Below are positions 26,922 to 35,535 of a DNA stretch of 64,000 bases, one piece after another. Numbering within the stretch: position 1 is the first letter of the stretch; each line of letters starts with the position of its first letter. Source of the stretch: Geobacillus thermoleovorans (GTDB lineage Bacteria; Bacillota; Bacilli; Bacillales; Anoxybacillaceae); contig NZ_CP014335.1 of NCBI RefSeq assembly GCF_001610955.1, positions 2,241,001-2,305,000 on the forward strand. The letters run 5' to 3'. The position numbers and the translations under genes are program-made. Below the pieces are notes generated by a model. The model saw only the letters and a list, made by a program, of their open reading frames with translations, was not told the origin of the DNA and did not search any database.

Positions 26922-29900
26922 TTATACGAAGCCATAAGGTTTTAATTTATGTATCATTCTTTCAATGGTTATATCTGCAATTTTTTCAGCTTGTGATTTA
27001 TCAAGAGTACCGTTTACGGAAAATTGGAATGTTGGGGATAGATTAATTTCATTATGTACCGTAGAATTTGTTTGAGAATTTCTACCCATCAATAACCCTA
27101 AAGAGCCCCTTTTGGTTGAAAGTGAAAAACTTAATGTATTAGGAATAGCAAGAACTTTATTAGCTAAGTTATTTGATGCCTTTTCAACTAAATTAGATTG
27201 TGAGTTCATTCCGATTGCCAAACCTTCGCTAATAAAATTACCCACTTCCATCATGACACGGGAAGGAGACTTGATTTTGAGTGCGTCTTTTATCGTTTTT
27301 GAAACAACATTGGCGATTTCTTTTGCTTGTGTTTGAAGTGATCCCGTCATAGACTTCATGCCGTCAATCAAACCTTGAATGGCATCCGTACCAATTGTTT
27401 TCATTGACGTTTTCCAGTCTTTGAGACCCGTTTGTGTGCCGGTTTTGATTTCTTGGATTTTCTTGATCCATTCAGCCTTATATTGCTCTAGTTCTTTTGC
27501 TGTTTCTTTTCGCAATTCCTGAATTTTGTTTTGTGTTTCGGTTTTTAGTCCTTCTGATTCTTTTGTTGCTTCATCTTTAGCTAATTCGTGTTTTTCTTTC
27601 CAAAGTTTTGCGTATTCTTGCAATTGTGAATCGGATAATGTAGTTAATGCTTGAATTTCAGCATATGCTTTAGGTCCCAAATCTTGTAGTTCTTCGATTA
27701 ATCCTTTATCAAGCCCACGGCTGACTAATATTTGGATGTTTCTTTGCCATTCTTCAAAAGCTTTCACTTGATCTTCAAGATTTTTAAGCAATTGCTCGCC
27801 GGTCACGTTCGAGTCGATTTTGATCTCATCGAACAAACCAGCAAACGAATAAAGCGACTTAGCCCGTTCGTCAACAGCACGTTGGTATTCTTCCGTTAAT
27901 TGTTTTTCGCTGTCGGCTAGTCGCTTGTTTGCTTCTTCGATTTTAGAAACATATTCATCATTGATCTGTGCAATTCGGTCACTGATTTCTTTCTTGACTC
28001 TATATATTTCTTTCTCCCAATAAATTCGTTCTTCTGTTCCTTGTTTGTATCGTTTTGCAACCGTATTAAGCGACTCTAGTTCTTGCATTAACGAAAGCTG
28101 ATTGTAGTATTTCTTTTCTTCGAACCAGCGTTTCTCGTTCTCGAAATTGCGCTTTGTGATTTCGTCTTTCACACGAGCATATTCTTTTTCGGCTTCCATG
28201 CGCTCTTTGGTACCTTTTTTGAACAGTTTGGCGAGATTGTTCCACCACTGCAATTCTTGCTCAAGAGAAACATTTCGGATTTGCTTTTGATATTCAATGG
28301 CTTGTTTTCCTTGTTCAAAGGTTTTCTTGACTATTTCCGCTGTTTTCTTTGCCTGTTCATCTTGAATTTTCTTAATTTCTAAATTGACCTTACGAATCTG
28401 ATCAGATGTCTTGGCGTACTCTTTTAGAATCGTTCGCAATTTGGAGATATACTGACTTTCATCAATTTTTCCGATTTTAAAGTTGTACTGAGCCGATTTA
28501 AACTGTTCTTCGAAAGCCTTTTTTGCTGCTTCTGCTGTCTTTTTCGACGATTTTTCAACGTCTTTCTTTTTCGATTCAATACCTTTTGCAAAACCGATGG
28601 TTGTCCATTGTCCGACTTCCATCATTACTCTTGATGGAGAGCGAATGCCGAGAATTTTCTTCGCCCATGCTGGAATATTTCTTGCAATTTCTTCGACCCT
28701 TTTCTTAATTGATCCAACCATTGAACTGATTCCGTTAATAAGACCTTGTATGATGTCTTTCCCGATAGAAAACAAATTAATCCCTTTTAAGAAACTCACA
28801 GCGCTATTCCACATGCTTGTTATTATCGATTTGATACCGCTCATGATGGAAGAAACAGCGCTTTTCATAGAGGAAAATGCGCTACTTACCGCTGATTTTG
28901 CTGTGTTTACCGCTGTTGAAATAGACGATTTGATTCCATTCCAAACGGATAAAGCAGTTGATTTGATGCTATTGAAAATACTTGATACATTTGATTTTAC
29001 TGAGTTAAAGACTGAGGAAACAATGCTGGAAATACTATGTATTGTAGAAGAAATTGATGATTTAATTCCATTCCAAATATTGCTCACTGTAGTTTTTATC
29101 GAATTAAGAGTGTTGGAAATAGCATTTTTAATATTGTTCCAAATGCTTTGGATATTTGAGCTTATGCCATTAAGAGTTGTAGAAATTGTACTTTTTATAC
29201 TGTTCCATATTGTACTAACTAACGTTTTAATCCCATTCCAAACGGTTGAAAAGATGTTCTTTACAATCTCAAGCGATGCTTTGATGATATTTTGAATTCC
29301 GTTTGTGGCGTTTTTAATGAATCCACCTATTGTATCCCAAACACCTTTTGCAATACTTTTTATCCCTTCCCATGCACCTTTCCAGTCACCGGAAATGAGG
29401 GAAAGAACGGTTTTGATAACGCCACGCAAAATTTCAAGCAGTCCTTTAATTGTTTGAGATGCTGCTTCCCACGCTACTTTTGCTGTTGCAGAAATTTCAT
29501 CACCGTATTGCTTCCAAATGTTTTTTCCGAATGTAATAAAATCGGAAATGATTTGTTTTAGAATTCCGATGTTTTGGGTGATAGATGAGGTGACTTGTGG
29601 CGGAAGAATTTCTTGAATTACACCTTTCCAACCTGCGTTCTTAAATGCGTCTGAAATGCGATTCACGAAGTCAATGATTGGAGGGAGGAAGGATTTTATT
29701 TTTTCAAATAAATCGCTTGTTATCATTGCGGTGAAGGATTTGAGGTTGTCTTTCAATGTACTCATCAAACCGTTGAACGTTTGCGATTGTTTCTGCATTG
29801 CTCCGCCAAAACGTTCACCCATGCCTTCAACAAGTGCTGGGATTACATCTTTTGCCATCAATTTACCTTGCTCTGACATTTTCATTAATTCAGGGATTGG

Positions 29901-30485
29901 TTTATGCATCGTTTCAGAGAGAATCTGCCATGCGGGAATCCCGCGCTCCGCCAATTGATTCATTTCCTCTGCTGACGCTTTCCCTTTAGCCGACATCTGA
30001 AAAAGTGCCATTGAAACTCCTTCTAATTCTTCCTGTCCTCCACCGACTGCTGATACCGCATCACCAACAGCAATTAATGTTTCCTTTAACTTTTCTCCTT
30101 CAAATCCAGCCATATTGAGAAGTTTTGCTGACTTGTCAAGTCCCTCAAACTCAAACGGTGTTTTTGCTCCCAATTGGACGAGATCGTTTATCGTTTTCTT
30201 TGCTTCATCTGCACTACCTAAAAGGGTTGTCCATGCTATTTCGGATTGTTCCTTCATTGCATTGAAGTCAACGCCCGTTTTGACTGCCATCGTTCCAACT
30301 GCCGCAATAGACGCACCAAGTCCTGCAATTGCACCAGTTGCAAGTGCGCCCAATCGGCTTCCCCATCTTCCTGCTCCTGACTCAAAATTTCGTATATCTC
30401 TTTCCGCAGCACTCATTTTCGATGTAAATTTCGAATCATCAAGCAGAATTTCAGCTTTATAGGTTCCTAGATCGACTGTTGCCAT
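26922..30485 (-). CDS. Tail tape measure protein
   Basis: 1187 residues. The N-terminal tape-measure domain (~1-280) has the typical FESGAGRWGSRLGALATGAI, MAVKTGVDFNAMKEQSEIAW and LAERGIPAWQILSE. Residues ~400-560 are an 11-residue periodic helix with recurring W-N-x-I-K/S. A Gly-rich segment at ~570-625 ends in IRSPSRVMMEVG, and a second copy near the C-terminus reads IKSPSRVMMEVG. Between them is a coiled coil. At ~0.15 nm per residue the tail would be roughly 180 nm (family rule). It shows this was a long-tailed siphovirus. Confidence 0.93.
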   Translation of the reverse strand: MATVDLGTYKAEILLDDSKFTSKMSAAERDIRNFESGAGRWGSRLGALATGAIAGLGASIAAVGTMAVKTGVDFNAMKEQSEIAWTTLLGSADEAKKTINDLVQLGAKTPFEFEGLDKSAKLLNMAGFEGEKLKETLIAVGDAVSAVGGGQEELEGVSMALFQMSAKGKASAEEMNQLAERGIPAWQILSETMHKPIPELMKMSEQGKLMAKDVIPALVEGMGERFGGAMQKQSQTFNGLMSTLKDNLKSFTAMITSDLFEKIKSFLPPIIDFVNRISDAFKNAGWKGVIQEILPPQVTSSITQNIGILKQIISDFITFGKNIWKQYGDEISATAKVAWEAASQTIKGLLEILRGVIKTVLSLISGDWKGAWEGIKSIAKGVWDTIGGFIKNATNGIQNIIKASLEIVKNIFSTVWNGIKTLVSTIWNSIKSTISTTLNGISSNIQSIWNNIKNAISNTLNSIKTTVSNIWNGIKSSISSTIHSISSIVSSVFNSVKSNVSSIFNSIKSTALSVWNGIKSSISTAVNTAKSAVSSAFSSMKSAVSSIMSGIKSIITSMWNSAVSFLKGINLFSIGKDIIQGLINGISSMVGSIKKRVEEIARNIPAWAKKILGIRSPSRVMMEVGQWTTIGFAKGIESKKKDVEKSSKKTAEAAKKAFEEQFKSAQYNFKIGKIDESQYISKLRTILKEYAKTSDQIRKVNLEIKKIQDEQAKKTAEIVKKTFEQGKQAIEYQKQIRNVSLEQELQWWNNLAKLFKKGTKERMEAEKEYARVKDEITKRNFENEKRWFEEKKYYNQLSLMQELESLNTVAKRYKQGTEERIYWEKEIYRVKKEISDRIAQINDEYVSKIEEANKRLADSEKQLTEEYQRAVDERAKSLYSFAGLFDEIKIDSNVTGEQLLKNLEDQVKAFEEWQRNIQILVSRGLDKGLIEELQDLGPKAYAEIQALTTLSDSQLQEYAKLWKEKHELAKDEATKESEGLKTETQNKIQELRKETAKELEQYKAEWIKKIQEIKTGTQTGLKDWKTSMKTIGTDAIQGLIDGMKSMTGSLQTQAKEIANVVSKTIKDALKIKSPSRVMMEVGNFISEGLAIGMNSQSNLVEKASNNLANKVLAIPNTLSFSLSTKRGSLGLLMGRNSQTNSTVHNEINLSPTFQFSVNGTLDKSQAEKIADITIERMIHKLKPYGFV

Positions 30486-30769
30486 TATTTCTCACCTGCC
30501 TTTTTGTAACCTGATACCTTGCGTAATTTTGCAAAGTCAGGTGAAGTCTGTTTAAGACGTTCAACTTTTTCGAGATATTCTCGACCCTCTGGAGTACTCA
30601 TGAGATCAAACATTTGATAGTGTTTCAGATAAGACAAAAAAATCGCATACGGAAGGTTCATAATTTCCGCATGCGACATTCGAGTTTTCATATTGAGATA
30701 TGCTATTTTCTCCATGAACTCAATTCCATCGCTTCCTTTTCTCTCTTCCCCCGGAAGCGACGGCATCAT
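30485..30769 (-). CDS. Tail assembly chaperone, frameshift extension (gpT-like)
   Basis: 94 codons in the -1 frame relative to the preceding gene. The conserved core YLNMKTRMSHAEIMNLPYAI and FLSYLKHYQMFDLM is typical of the T part of G/GT chaperones. A slippery CCCAAAC and hairpin at the overlap suggest it is made mainly as a G-T fusion, though ATGATG overlapping the upstream stop could also start it. Its end overlaps the tape measure start. Such chaperones coat the tape measure before tail polymerisation. Confidence 0.8.
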   Translation of the reverse strand: MMPSLPGEERKGSDGIEFMEKIAYLNMKTRMSHAEIMNLPYAIFLSYLKHYQMFDLMSTPEGREYLEKVERLKQTSPDFAKLRKVSGYKKAGEK

Positions 30770-30778
30770 CAGTTTGGG
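30727..30778 (-). promoter_or_regulatory. Programmed -1 frameshift signal of the tail chaperones
   Basis: Slippery heptamer C-CCA-AAC (plus-strand 30772-30778) lies in frame just before the gpG-like stop. Nine nt downstream, CGTCGCTTCC (30753-30762) pairs with GGAAGCGATG (30727-30736), a 10-bp stem with one G-U. A -1 slip reads CCC-AAA then continues into the gpT-like frame. Confidence 0.8.
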
Positions 30779-31086
30779 TTAGTGTTAATCTCCGTCATTT
30801 TTTGTTGATATACTTCAACTACTTTTTTCATCTGTACAGGTGAAAATTTTTCAAGTACTTCATCAATTGTAACTTTCCGTTCGCCTTGAGAAAGGAGCAA
30901 AGATACCATTTCTGCAAGAAGGTGAATTTGTTCTTCTGCATTTTTTGCTTTTTTCACTTTGTTTTCAATAGCAACCATTTGTAAAACAAGTTGGGTAGAT
31001 GGTGACGAAGGTGTTTCGAAAACTTCACCACCAATTTTGAATTGAATCGGTTCAGAAACGAGTAAATCTAAATCAATAATGTTCAT
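30769..31086 (-). CDS. Tail assembly chaperone (gpG-like)
   Basis: 105 residues: a small N-terminal beta part (LLVSEPIQFKIGGEVFETPS) and helical C-terminal half (VTIDEVLEKFSPVQMKKVVEV), the usual form of the first chaperone before the tape measure gene. Stop lies directly after the slippery site. Confidence 0.82.
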   Translation of the reverse strand: MNIIDLDLLVSEPIQFKIGGEVFETPSSPSTQLVLQMVAIENKVKKAKNAEEQIHLLAEMVSLLLSQGERKVTIDEVLEKFSPVQMKKVVEVYQQKMTEINTNPN

Positions 31087-31120
31087 ATATTTTCAACCTC
31101 CTATTTTTTCGTCAGACATA

Positions 31121-31152
31121 AAAAAGGAAGGGAATATAATACTCCCTTCCTT
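31121..31152 (-). terminator. Terminator after the major tail protein gene
   Basis: On the minus strand GGAAGGGA (plus 31143-31150) pairs with TCCCTTCC (31126-31133), then TTTTTT. Probably partial, so that tail tube protein is made in excess of downstream proteins. Confidence 0.75.
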
Positions 31153-31162
31153 ATAGAAAGAA

Positions 31163-31702
31163 TTAAATTTCCTCGATAATTTCAACAAGGTTGCCATCAT
31201 TTCTTCCTGTAACTGCCAACGCCTTAAACTCAGCATCAAGTACGACTTCTTTTTCTGGATCAAAAGCAATTTCAAATCCCGATTGTGCTTGCGCTCGGAA
31301 AATATTAACTGTCAATGTTTTACCATCTGGTTTCGTATGTACAAAACGAAGGTAGTTAACAGGTACATTTTTAAGTCCACCGATACCAATTCGTCTTGTG
31401 CCAGCTGTCGTATCTTCAGAATAACTTGCGGCACTTAATTTCGATAAATTTTCAAGATTCCATGTAAGCAAGCCCGACTTGAAAGTTACTTCTTCCTCAG
31501 TTAGAAAACTCATGATTGTTCCTCTATTGGCACTTTTCACGTCATGAAACGTAGGTTTATATGTTAATGTTGCACCACCACTAATCGCACCCACATTTAC
31601 AAGTGCAGCTTGAATTTCTGTTTCTGTAGCGTTTGGATCAACTTGACCAAGATAAAGATCACCCGAACCAAGTAAAATCGTATTTTCTTGTACAGTCGCC
31701 AT
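31163..31702 (-). CDS. Major tail (tube) protein
   Basis: 179 residues: MATVQENTILLGSGDLYLGQ, GAISGGATLTYKPTFHDVKS and VLDAEFKALAVTG, the pattern of siphovirus tube proteins. Position between tail-completion and chaperone genes and its own terminator agree. Forms the hexameric rings of the tail. Confidence 0.82.
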   Translation of the reverse strand: MATVQENTILLGSGDLYLGQVDPNATETEIQAALVNVGAISGGATLTYKPTFHDVKSANRGTIMSFLTEEEVTFKSGLLTWNLENLSKLSAASYSEDTTAGTRRIGIGGLKNVPVNYLRFVHTKPDGKTLTVNIFRAQAQSGFEIAFDPEKEVVLDAEFKALAVTGRNDGNLVEIIEEI

Positions 31703-31703
31703 A

Positions 31704-32105
31704 TTAAATCATCTCCTTTACTTTTACATGAAAAATAAGTAATTGCTCATATACGTTTAAATCATCAACATACAAAACGCCACCGCCAATATGTTTGGCA
31801 TGGTAGATGGCAGTATTATTCACGCTAAACGGCTTATCTTTTGCTCGAAAATGCAATAAATCAATCACTCTTTTAGCGATTTTCTCCATCTCAACTACAT
31901 TTTTTGAGACAATGCGAATATCGCATCTGTATGTATCGACTTCTCCAGCTTCATATGGAAAAGTTTCAAATACAATGTAAGGATAATCTTCACGATCGTT
32001 CGGAATCATTGCCGAAATACGCTTGTTTTTTGGTGTATAGCCGACTAAGTTCACCAATTCACTATCAGAAGTTAAAAGGGAATGAATGATTTGCGAAATC
32101 GTCAT
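31704..32105 (-). CDS. Tail terminator/completion protein
   Basis: 133 residues (MTISQIIHSLLTSDSELVNL, YPYIVFETFPYEAGEVDTYR, LHFRAKDKP, GVLYVDDLNVYEQLLIFHVK). Layout resembles gpU-like and DUF3168-type tail terminators, and its position just before the tube gene fits. Overlaps the upstream gene by 4 bp. Confidence 0.65.
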   Translation of the reverse strand: MTISQIIHSLLTSDSELVNLVGYTPKNKRISAMIPNDREDYPYIVFETFPYEAGEVDTYRCDIRIVSKNVVEMEKIAKRVIDLLHFRAKDKPFSVNNTAIYHAKHIGGGVLYVDDLNVYEQLLIFHVKVKEMI

Positions 32106-32425
32106 TGAACATTCATTCCCTTCTCGATAATGTCTTTGATTTTATCTTTATTTTCCTCGATTGCTGGGCGAAGATATGGCTGTGGTTTGATATTCTTACT
32201 TGCCACGCCAAATTCGACATACGGAGCGTATTCAACATTTGTTCCGATGTATGCTTTGGATACATTTTCATCTGATTGCGTTTCATGAGTAATGGAACGT
32301 CTCAAATGCCCAGTATCGACTGGCGCACGCAATTTCGCTTCAGCTTCCACGAAAACAGCGATTTGTTTAATTGTTTTCTCACGTCTTTCCTTCATTTTCT
32401 GAATTTCTTCTTGAAAACGGCTCAT
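32102..32425 (-). CDS. HK97 gp10-like head-tail joining protein
   Basis: 107 residues with the family core LRAPVDTGHLRRSITHE, AYIGTNVEYAPYVEFG, QPYLRPAIEEN. HK97 gp10 proteins take part in joining tail to head. Start and stop overlap both neighbours by 1-4 bp. Confidence 0.88.
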   Translation of the reverse strand: MSRFQEEIQKMKERREKTIKQIAVFVEAEAKLRAPVDTGHLRRSITHETQSDENVSKAYIGTNVEYAPYVEFGVASKNIKPQPYLRPAIEENKDKIKDIIEKGMNVQ

Positions 32426-32742
32426 TAAGCATCATCCTTTTTAATTAACACTTCATAGTGTCGATCAAAATCCATTACGCCTGTAATCGTGTAATTTTTA
32501 TCCTTATACTCAATCTTTTCACCGAGTTTTAAGCGTTCATCCGGCTTTGTAAACAGTCGATATTGCACATCAACAATGATTCCGTATCGATTTTCAGCTA
32601 ATTTTGATGAATAAGGTTCAATTTCACATTGGATTGGGATTTTTGTAGAAATCGTTTCATAAATTGGTTCTCCGAAGTTATTCCAGCCGACTAATACTTC
32701 TTCTCCTTCGCCTAGAAGATACACTGTTTTCGTTAGTCTCAT
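32425..32742 (-). CDS. Head closure / head-tail adaptor protein
   Basis: 105 residues (MRLTKTVYLLGEGEEVLVGW, EIPIYETIS-like stretch GEPIYETISTKIPIQCE, FTKPDERLKLGEKI then EYKDKNYTITG). Beta-rich, of the size and place of SPP1 gp16-like closure proteins. Overlaps the split connector gene by 4 bp. Confidence 0.65.
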   Translation of the reverse strand: MRLTKTVYLLGEGEEVLVGWNNFGEPIYETISTKIPIQCEIEPYSSKLAENRYGIIVDVQYRLFTKPDERLKLGEKIEYKDKNYTITGVMDFDRHYEVLIKKDDA

Positions 32743-32984
32743 ACGACTTTCACCCTTCGATATCGATTTAATTGAGCGATGATATCATCGGGCAACGAAT
32801 CACGATACGTTTCCGAAAGCGAACCTTTCGATTCTGCTTTCACATTTTCTACACCATTCATTCTGTAACGATAAACAGCAATATCTTCAATCACTTCATT
32901 GAGTTCAGCAGGAATTACATCGATGTTGCAATAATTTTTTACGAACGATGTTGCGCGAGTTAGGTATAAATTGAGCAAATTATC

Positions 32985-32992
32985 TTGAGTAT
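32985..32992. repeat. Target-site duplication, left copy
   Basis: TTGAGTAT, repeated exactly at 34361-34368 on the other side of the insertion sequence. Confidence 0.9.
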
Positions 32993-34360
32993 CTGTAGAT
33001 GAGCATTTTTCATTACAATAATTTCCATGGTTAGAGAGACAAACAGGGTACCCCTTACGCGATACGGAGCTGTTTTTTGATCACATCAATGGGAATATCT
33101 TGCTTCGCAGCGTCATAAATGAACTCGACGACGCTGTGGTCTTTCCGCGACCGAAGAAGCTCCAGCCCGGTGGAGAGGTTTTGTCGGGATTCGGCGATGC
33201 TGTACACGCAGGCCAACAGCACCACCGCCCAATACCGTTTCACCGCCCGAATGTGGCGAACGCGGTATCCATCCAGCTTCAGTTGATCTTTCGCCTGCCG
33301 GAAAAAGCACTCGATCGTCCAGCGCTGGGCGTAGTAACGCAAGATGTCTTCGTCCCCGAGTTCCCGGTCGGTGCTCAAGATGCAATGAAGATGTTCCGGC
33401 GTCAGCGGCTGATCCGCCTTCCAAGCCAGCAGCACCACCGCGTCATCGAGGCCATGGATGGCCCCCTCATAGCGATACACGCGATAACGCTCCTGCCCCA
33501 CCGTGACGAGGCGGGTGTCTTTGGACTCGATATAGCGGGCGAACTGCTTGGCTTGGATGGCGATGCCTTTCGGGTAGAGAATCCGGTTCGTCTTGAGCAT
33601 CGCGATGACATGGAATCCCTGTTTCAAGCAGGCTTCAATGAGCTTTTTGGACGGATACCACGAATCCATGAGCACATACACCGGCTGAGCCCGCTTCACC
33701 TTGAGCGAGGAAAGCATCTCGATCGCCAGGTCGATCTTGCTTTTTCCCGCTTTCTTGTCATACAGGCGGAACGCAAATGGGAACGCCTGCGTGAAGGTGT
33801 GCACCATCAGCCAAACGAGCGAATGCCCCCAGACCGATTGATGATCTTTATGCGAGTAGTGCCAGTCGCACCCTTGAATGGCGTGCGCAGCCCGTGACGA
33901 AGGCTTCGTTTTTTGGCAAATCGTATCATCAATCGAAACAAAAAGGGGTTGATTCTTCCGTTTGGCCAGTCGTTCGACCTGGGAAAGGATCCACTCTTGA
34001 AGCTTCCCAAGCAGCCTTTCCTCGTTCCAAGGGCTTTTCGTGAAAAAGTGACTGAGCGTCGTTCGATGATTCGGATGAAAGCTCCAGTAATGAATATCAG
34101 TCAATGTTCCCGAGAATCCCTTGGTGGTCAAGGCATCGACAATATGAATGAGATGCTTGATGACCGGTTTGGAAAGCTGCAGCGTCAACCCCAGCGTGAA
34201 GAAAAACTTGTGGATTCCTTGGTGATGTGCTAATCTATTCATGAGACATGAACCTCCTTGTGGATAGTTGGTGGTACATCTATTCTAACCAAGGAATCGG
34301 GTTCATGTCTCCTTTTTTGTTTAGTTGTCAATTTATGTCAGTGAATTTGCTCATCTACAG
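32993..34360 (-). mobile_element. IS4-superfamily insertion sequence, 1368 bp
   Basis: Bounded by perfect 13-bp terminal inverted repeats CTGTAGATGAGCA (32993-33005, inverted at 34348-34360) and flanked by 8-bp direct repeats. It encodes one transposase. Its GC content is like the host chromosome and unlike the surrounding phage genes, so it most likely hopped in from the host. The exact IS name cannot be given without a database. Confidence 0.92.
33055..34242 (-). CDS. Transposase, IS4 superfamily (DDE, YREK motif)
   Basis: 395 residues. Catalytic motifs: first Asp in FVSIDDTICQK, second in YVLMDSWYPSKK, and the C-terminal YREK signature Y-AQ-R-WTI-E-CFFRQA-K. Full length with no internal stop, so probably active. 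The reading frame is complete within the terminal repeats. Confidence 0.92.
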   Translation of the reverse strand: MNRLAHHQGIHKFFFTLGLTLQLSKPVIKHLIHIVDALTTKGFSGTLTDIHYWSFHPNHRTTLSHFFTKSPWNEERLLGKLQEWILSQVERLAKRKNQPLFVSIDDTICQKTKPSSRAAHAIQGCDWHYSHKDHQSVWGHSLVWLMVHTFTQAFPFAFRLYDKKAGKSKIDLAIEMLSSLKVKRAQPVYVLMDSWYPSKKLIEACLKQGFHVIAMLKTNRILYPKGIAIQAKQFARYIESKDTRLVTVGQERYRVYRYEGAIHGLDDAVVLLAWKADQPLTPEHLHCILSTDRELGDEDILRYYAQRWTIECFFRQAKDQLKLDGYRVRHIRAVKRYWAVVLLACVYSIAESRQNLSTGLELLRSRKDHSVVEFIYDAAKQDIPIDVIKKQLRIA

Positions 34361-34368
34361 TTGAGTAT
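34361..34368. repeat. Target-site duplication, right copy
   Basis: TTGAGTAT, identical to 32985-32992. Confidence 0.9.
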
Positions 34369-34419
34369 TATTAGAAATGCCCAATAAAGTTTTTATATTA
34401 TCAAGTGAAGGCATCTAAT

Positions 34420-34578
34420 TCACCCCTTTTTAGTCGGGGATTTTTTAGGAGTTTGTTTTGATTGTTCTTTTTGTTCTTCTTTGACTTCTTCATAATCGTC
34501 ATCATTTTGAAGTCGTTTAATGTGATCTTTATCTACAATTTCCCATACAAGGCCTGTTTTCTTGTTACGAAATAGCAA
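34420..34578 (-). CDS. Small charged phage protein after the capsid gene
   Basis: 52 residues from a TTG at 34578, with GAGGTGA upstream; there is no in-frame ATG. Begins LLFRNKKTGLVWEIVDKD and ends in a Lys/Glu-rich tail (EEVKEEQKEQSKQTPKK). A short protein of this kind often lies between capsid and connector genes in siphophages. Ends 6 bp before the connector start. Confidence 0.65.
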   Translation of the reverse strand: MLFRNKKTGLVWEIVDKDHIKRLQNDDDYEEVKEEQKEQSKQTPKKSPTKKG

Positions 34579-34599
34579 AACTCATCACCTCACTTATAA

Positions 34600-34629
34600 A
34601 TAAAAAACGAGCAGGGAAGCCCTGCCCGT
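34600..34629 (-). terminator. Terminator after the major capsid gene
   Basis: On the minus strand ACGGGCAGGG-ctt-CCCTGCTCGT then TTTTTA. Probably partial, as the morphogenesis genes continue. Confidence 0.85.
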
Positions 34630-34643
34630 CAAAAGATTATGTA

Positions 34644-35456
34644 TTAAGCAATAGTTGCTGTAAGCACCGCTAATGCTTCAGGGCGAAGTACAGTAGCACC
34701 ATAGGTCGCAAGCCCGCGAATTCCATCCGCAAAGCTATCTTGTAAACGCATTGCCTCAATAGAATCAATTTGTTTTCCATATCCGATTGCGCTTTGATGA
34801 AGTGCAAGGATTTTGTATTTTCCGCTTACATTTGCAATTTCTTCAGATACGACAACTTGCATACCATTAATTTTTTGTCCTTCCACAACACCATTTTCAA
34901 GAACTGTCGGATTTGCAGTGAAGCGAGGATCTTTTGAGAGTAACCCCAAAATTTCCGCATTGACAACAACAAAACGATTTGCCAAAGGTACTTTATTCTT
35001 CGAAAGTTTAGTACCTAGATCCACGATATAGTCATATACATTGGCTTTATCTAATGCAACTGGAGATGTGTCATCACCAATAGTGTTTCCTGCTTGAACA
35101 GCAGTATATAGAGAAAGAACATACTTATCAATCGTTTCTTGAAGCGTTGCAGATGCTTCTGATGTATGGGAGTCAATTAGATCGCCTGCTGCTTGTGCTT
35201 TGTCTACATCATCAACTGTGAAAGCAAAATACTTCTTTTGATCAAGATTTAATTCGACTGGTGTAGTGTTGACTTCATCCCAAGTAATTGTTCCAGTGTA
35301 ATCTTTTACGGTTACTGCACCAACACGGTTGAAGATAACTTTGTTTCCTTTGATTTCAGTCGGTTTTGTTGCAATTACCTCTGCAACGGAAGTTTTGTGG
35401 AAGTTAGCTAATAAACGAGCTTCCCAAATTTGTGGAATAAAAGATTGTACTGACAT
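34644..35456 (-). CDS. Major capsid protein
   Basis: 270 residues: MSVQSFIPQIWEARLLANFH, then DDVDKAQAAGDLIDSHTSEA, ANRFVVVNAEILGLLSKDPR, GLATYGATVLRPEALAVL. HK97-fold P22/coat type found with SPP1-like portals. It follows a scaffold gene and has its own terminator, as expected for the most abundant protein. Confidence 0.9.
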   Translation of the reverse strand: MSVQSFIPQIWEARLLANFHKTSVAEVIATKPTEIKGNKVIFNRVGAVTVKDYTGTITWDEVNTTPVELNLDQKKYFAFTVDDVDKAQAAGDLIDSHTSEASATLQETIDKYVLSLYTAVQAGNTIGDDTSPVALDKANVYDYIVDLGTKLSKNKVPLANRFVVVNAEILGLLSKDPRFTANPTVLENGVVEGQKINGMQVVVSEEIANVSGKYKILALHQSAIGYGKQIDSIEAMRLQDSFADGIRGLATYGATVLRPEALAVLTATIA

Positions 35457-35500
35457 TTAACATCACCTTTCCTTTTATTTTTTTGAAATTTTTTTGCAAA

Positions 35501-35528
35501 TAAAAAAGACTTGCGTTTAGCAAGCCTT
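35501..35528 (-). terminator. Hairpin/terminator between scaffold and capsid genes
   Basis: On the minus strand AAGGCTTGC-taaac-GCAAGTCTT then TTTTTA; likely attenuates or separates scaffold and capsid messages. Confidence 0.7.
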
Positions 35529-35535
35529 GAGATAA

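Larger units (their letters stand above)
32739..34414 (-). pseudogene. Head-tail connector gene (gp6-like), split by an insertion sequence
   Basis: The two halves join at the duplicated 8 bp to give a 99-residue protein: MPSLDNIKTLLGISNNTQ from 34414, then DNLLNLYLTRATSFVKNY...DDIIAQLNRYRRVKVV ending at 32739. This is the helical gp6/gp15-type connector that closes the portal. AAGGGG ribosome site before 34414. The insertion lies after codon 18, so no functional product is expected. A TTG at 32978 could start only a truncated C-terminal part. Confidence 0.88.

Noticed and set aside
28800..29280. Periodic DNA repeats considered as a CRISPR-like array
   Set aside because: They code for the imperfect 11-residue repeats of the tape measure protein; no identical repeats or spacers.
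28597..29295. 232-codon + strand frame opposite the tape measure gene
   Set aside because: It reflects the periodic helix on the other strand (repeated LIPF pattern); no start signal.
32739..32978. 79-residue protein starting at a TTG beside the insertion sequence
   Set aside because: It is the C-terminal part of the split connector gene; the TTG is an internal Leu codon of the joined frame.
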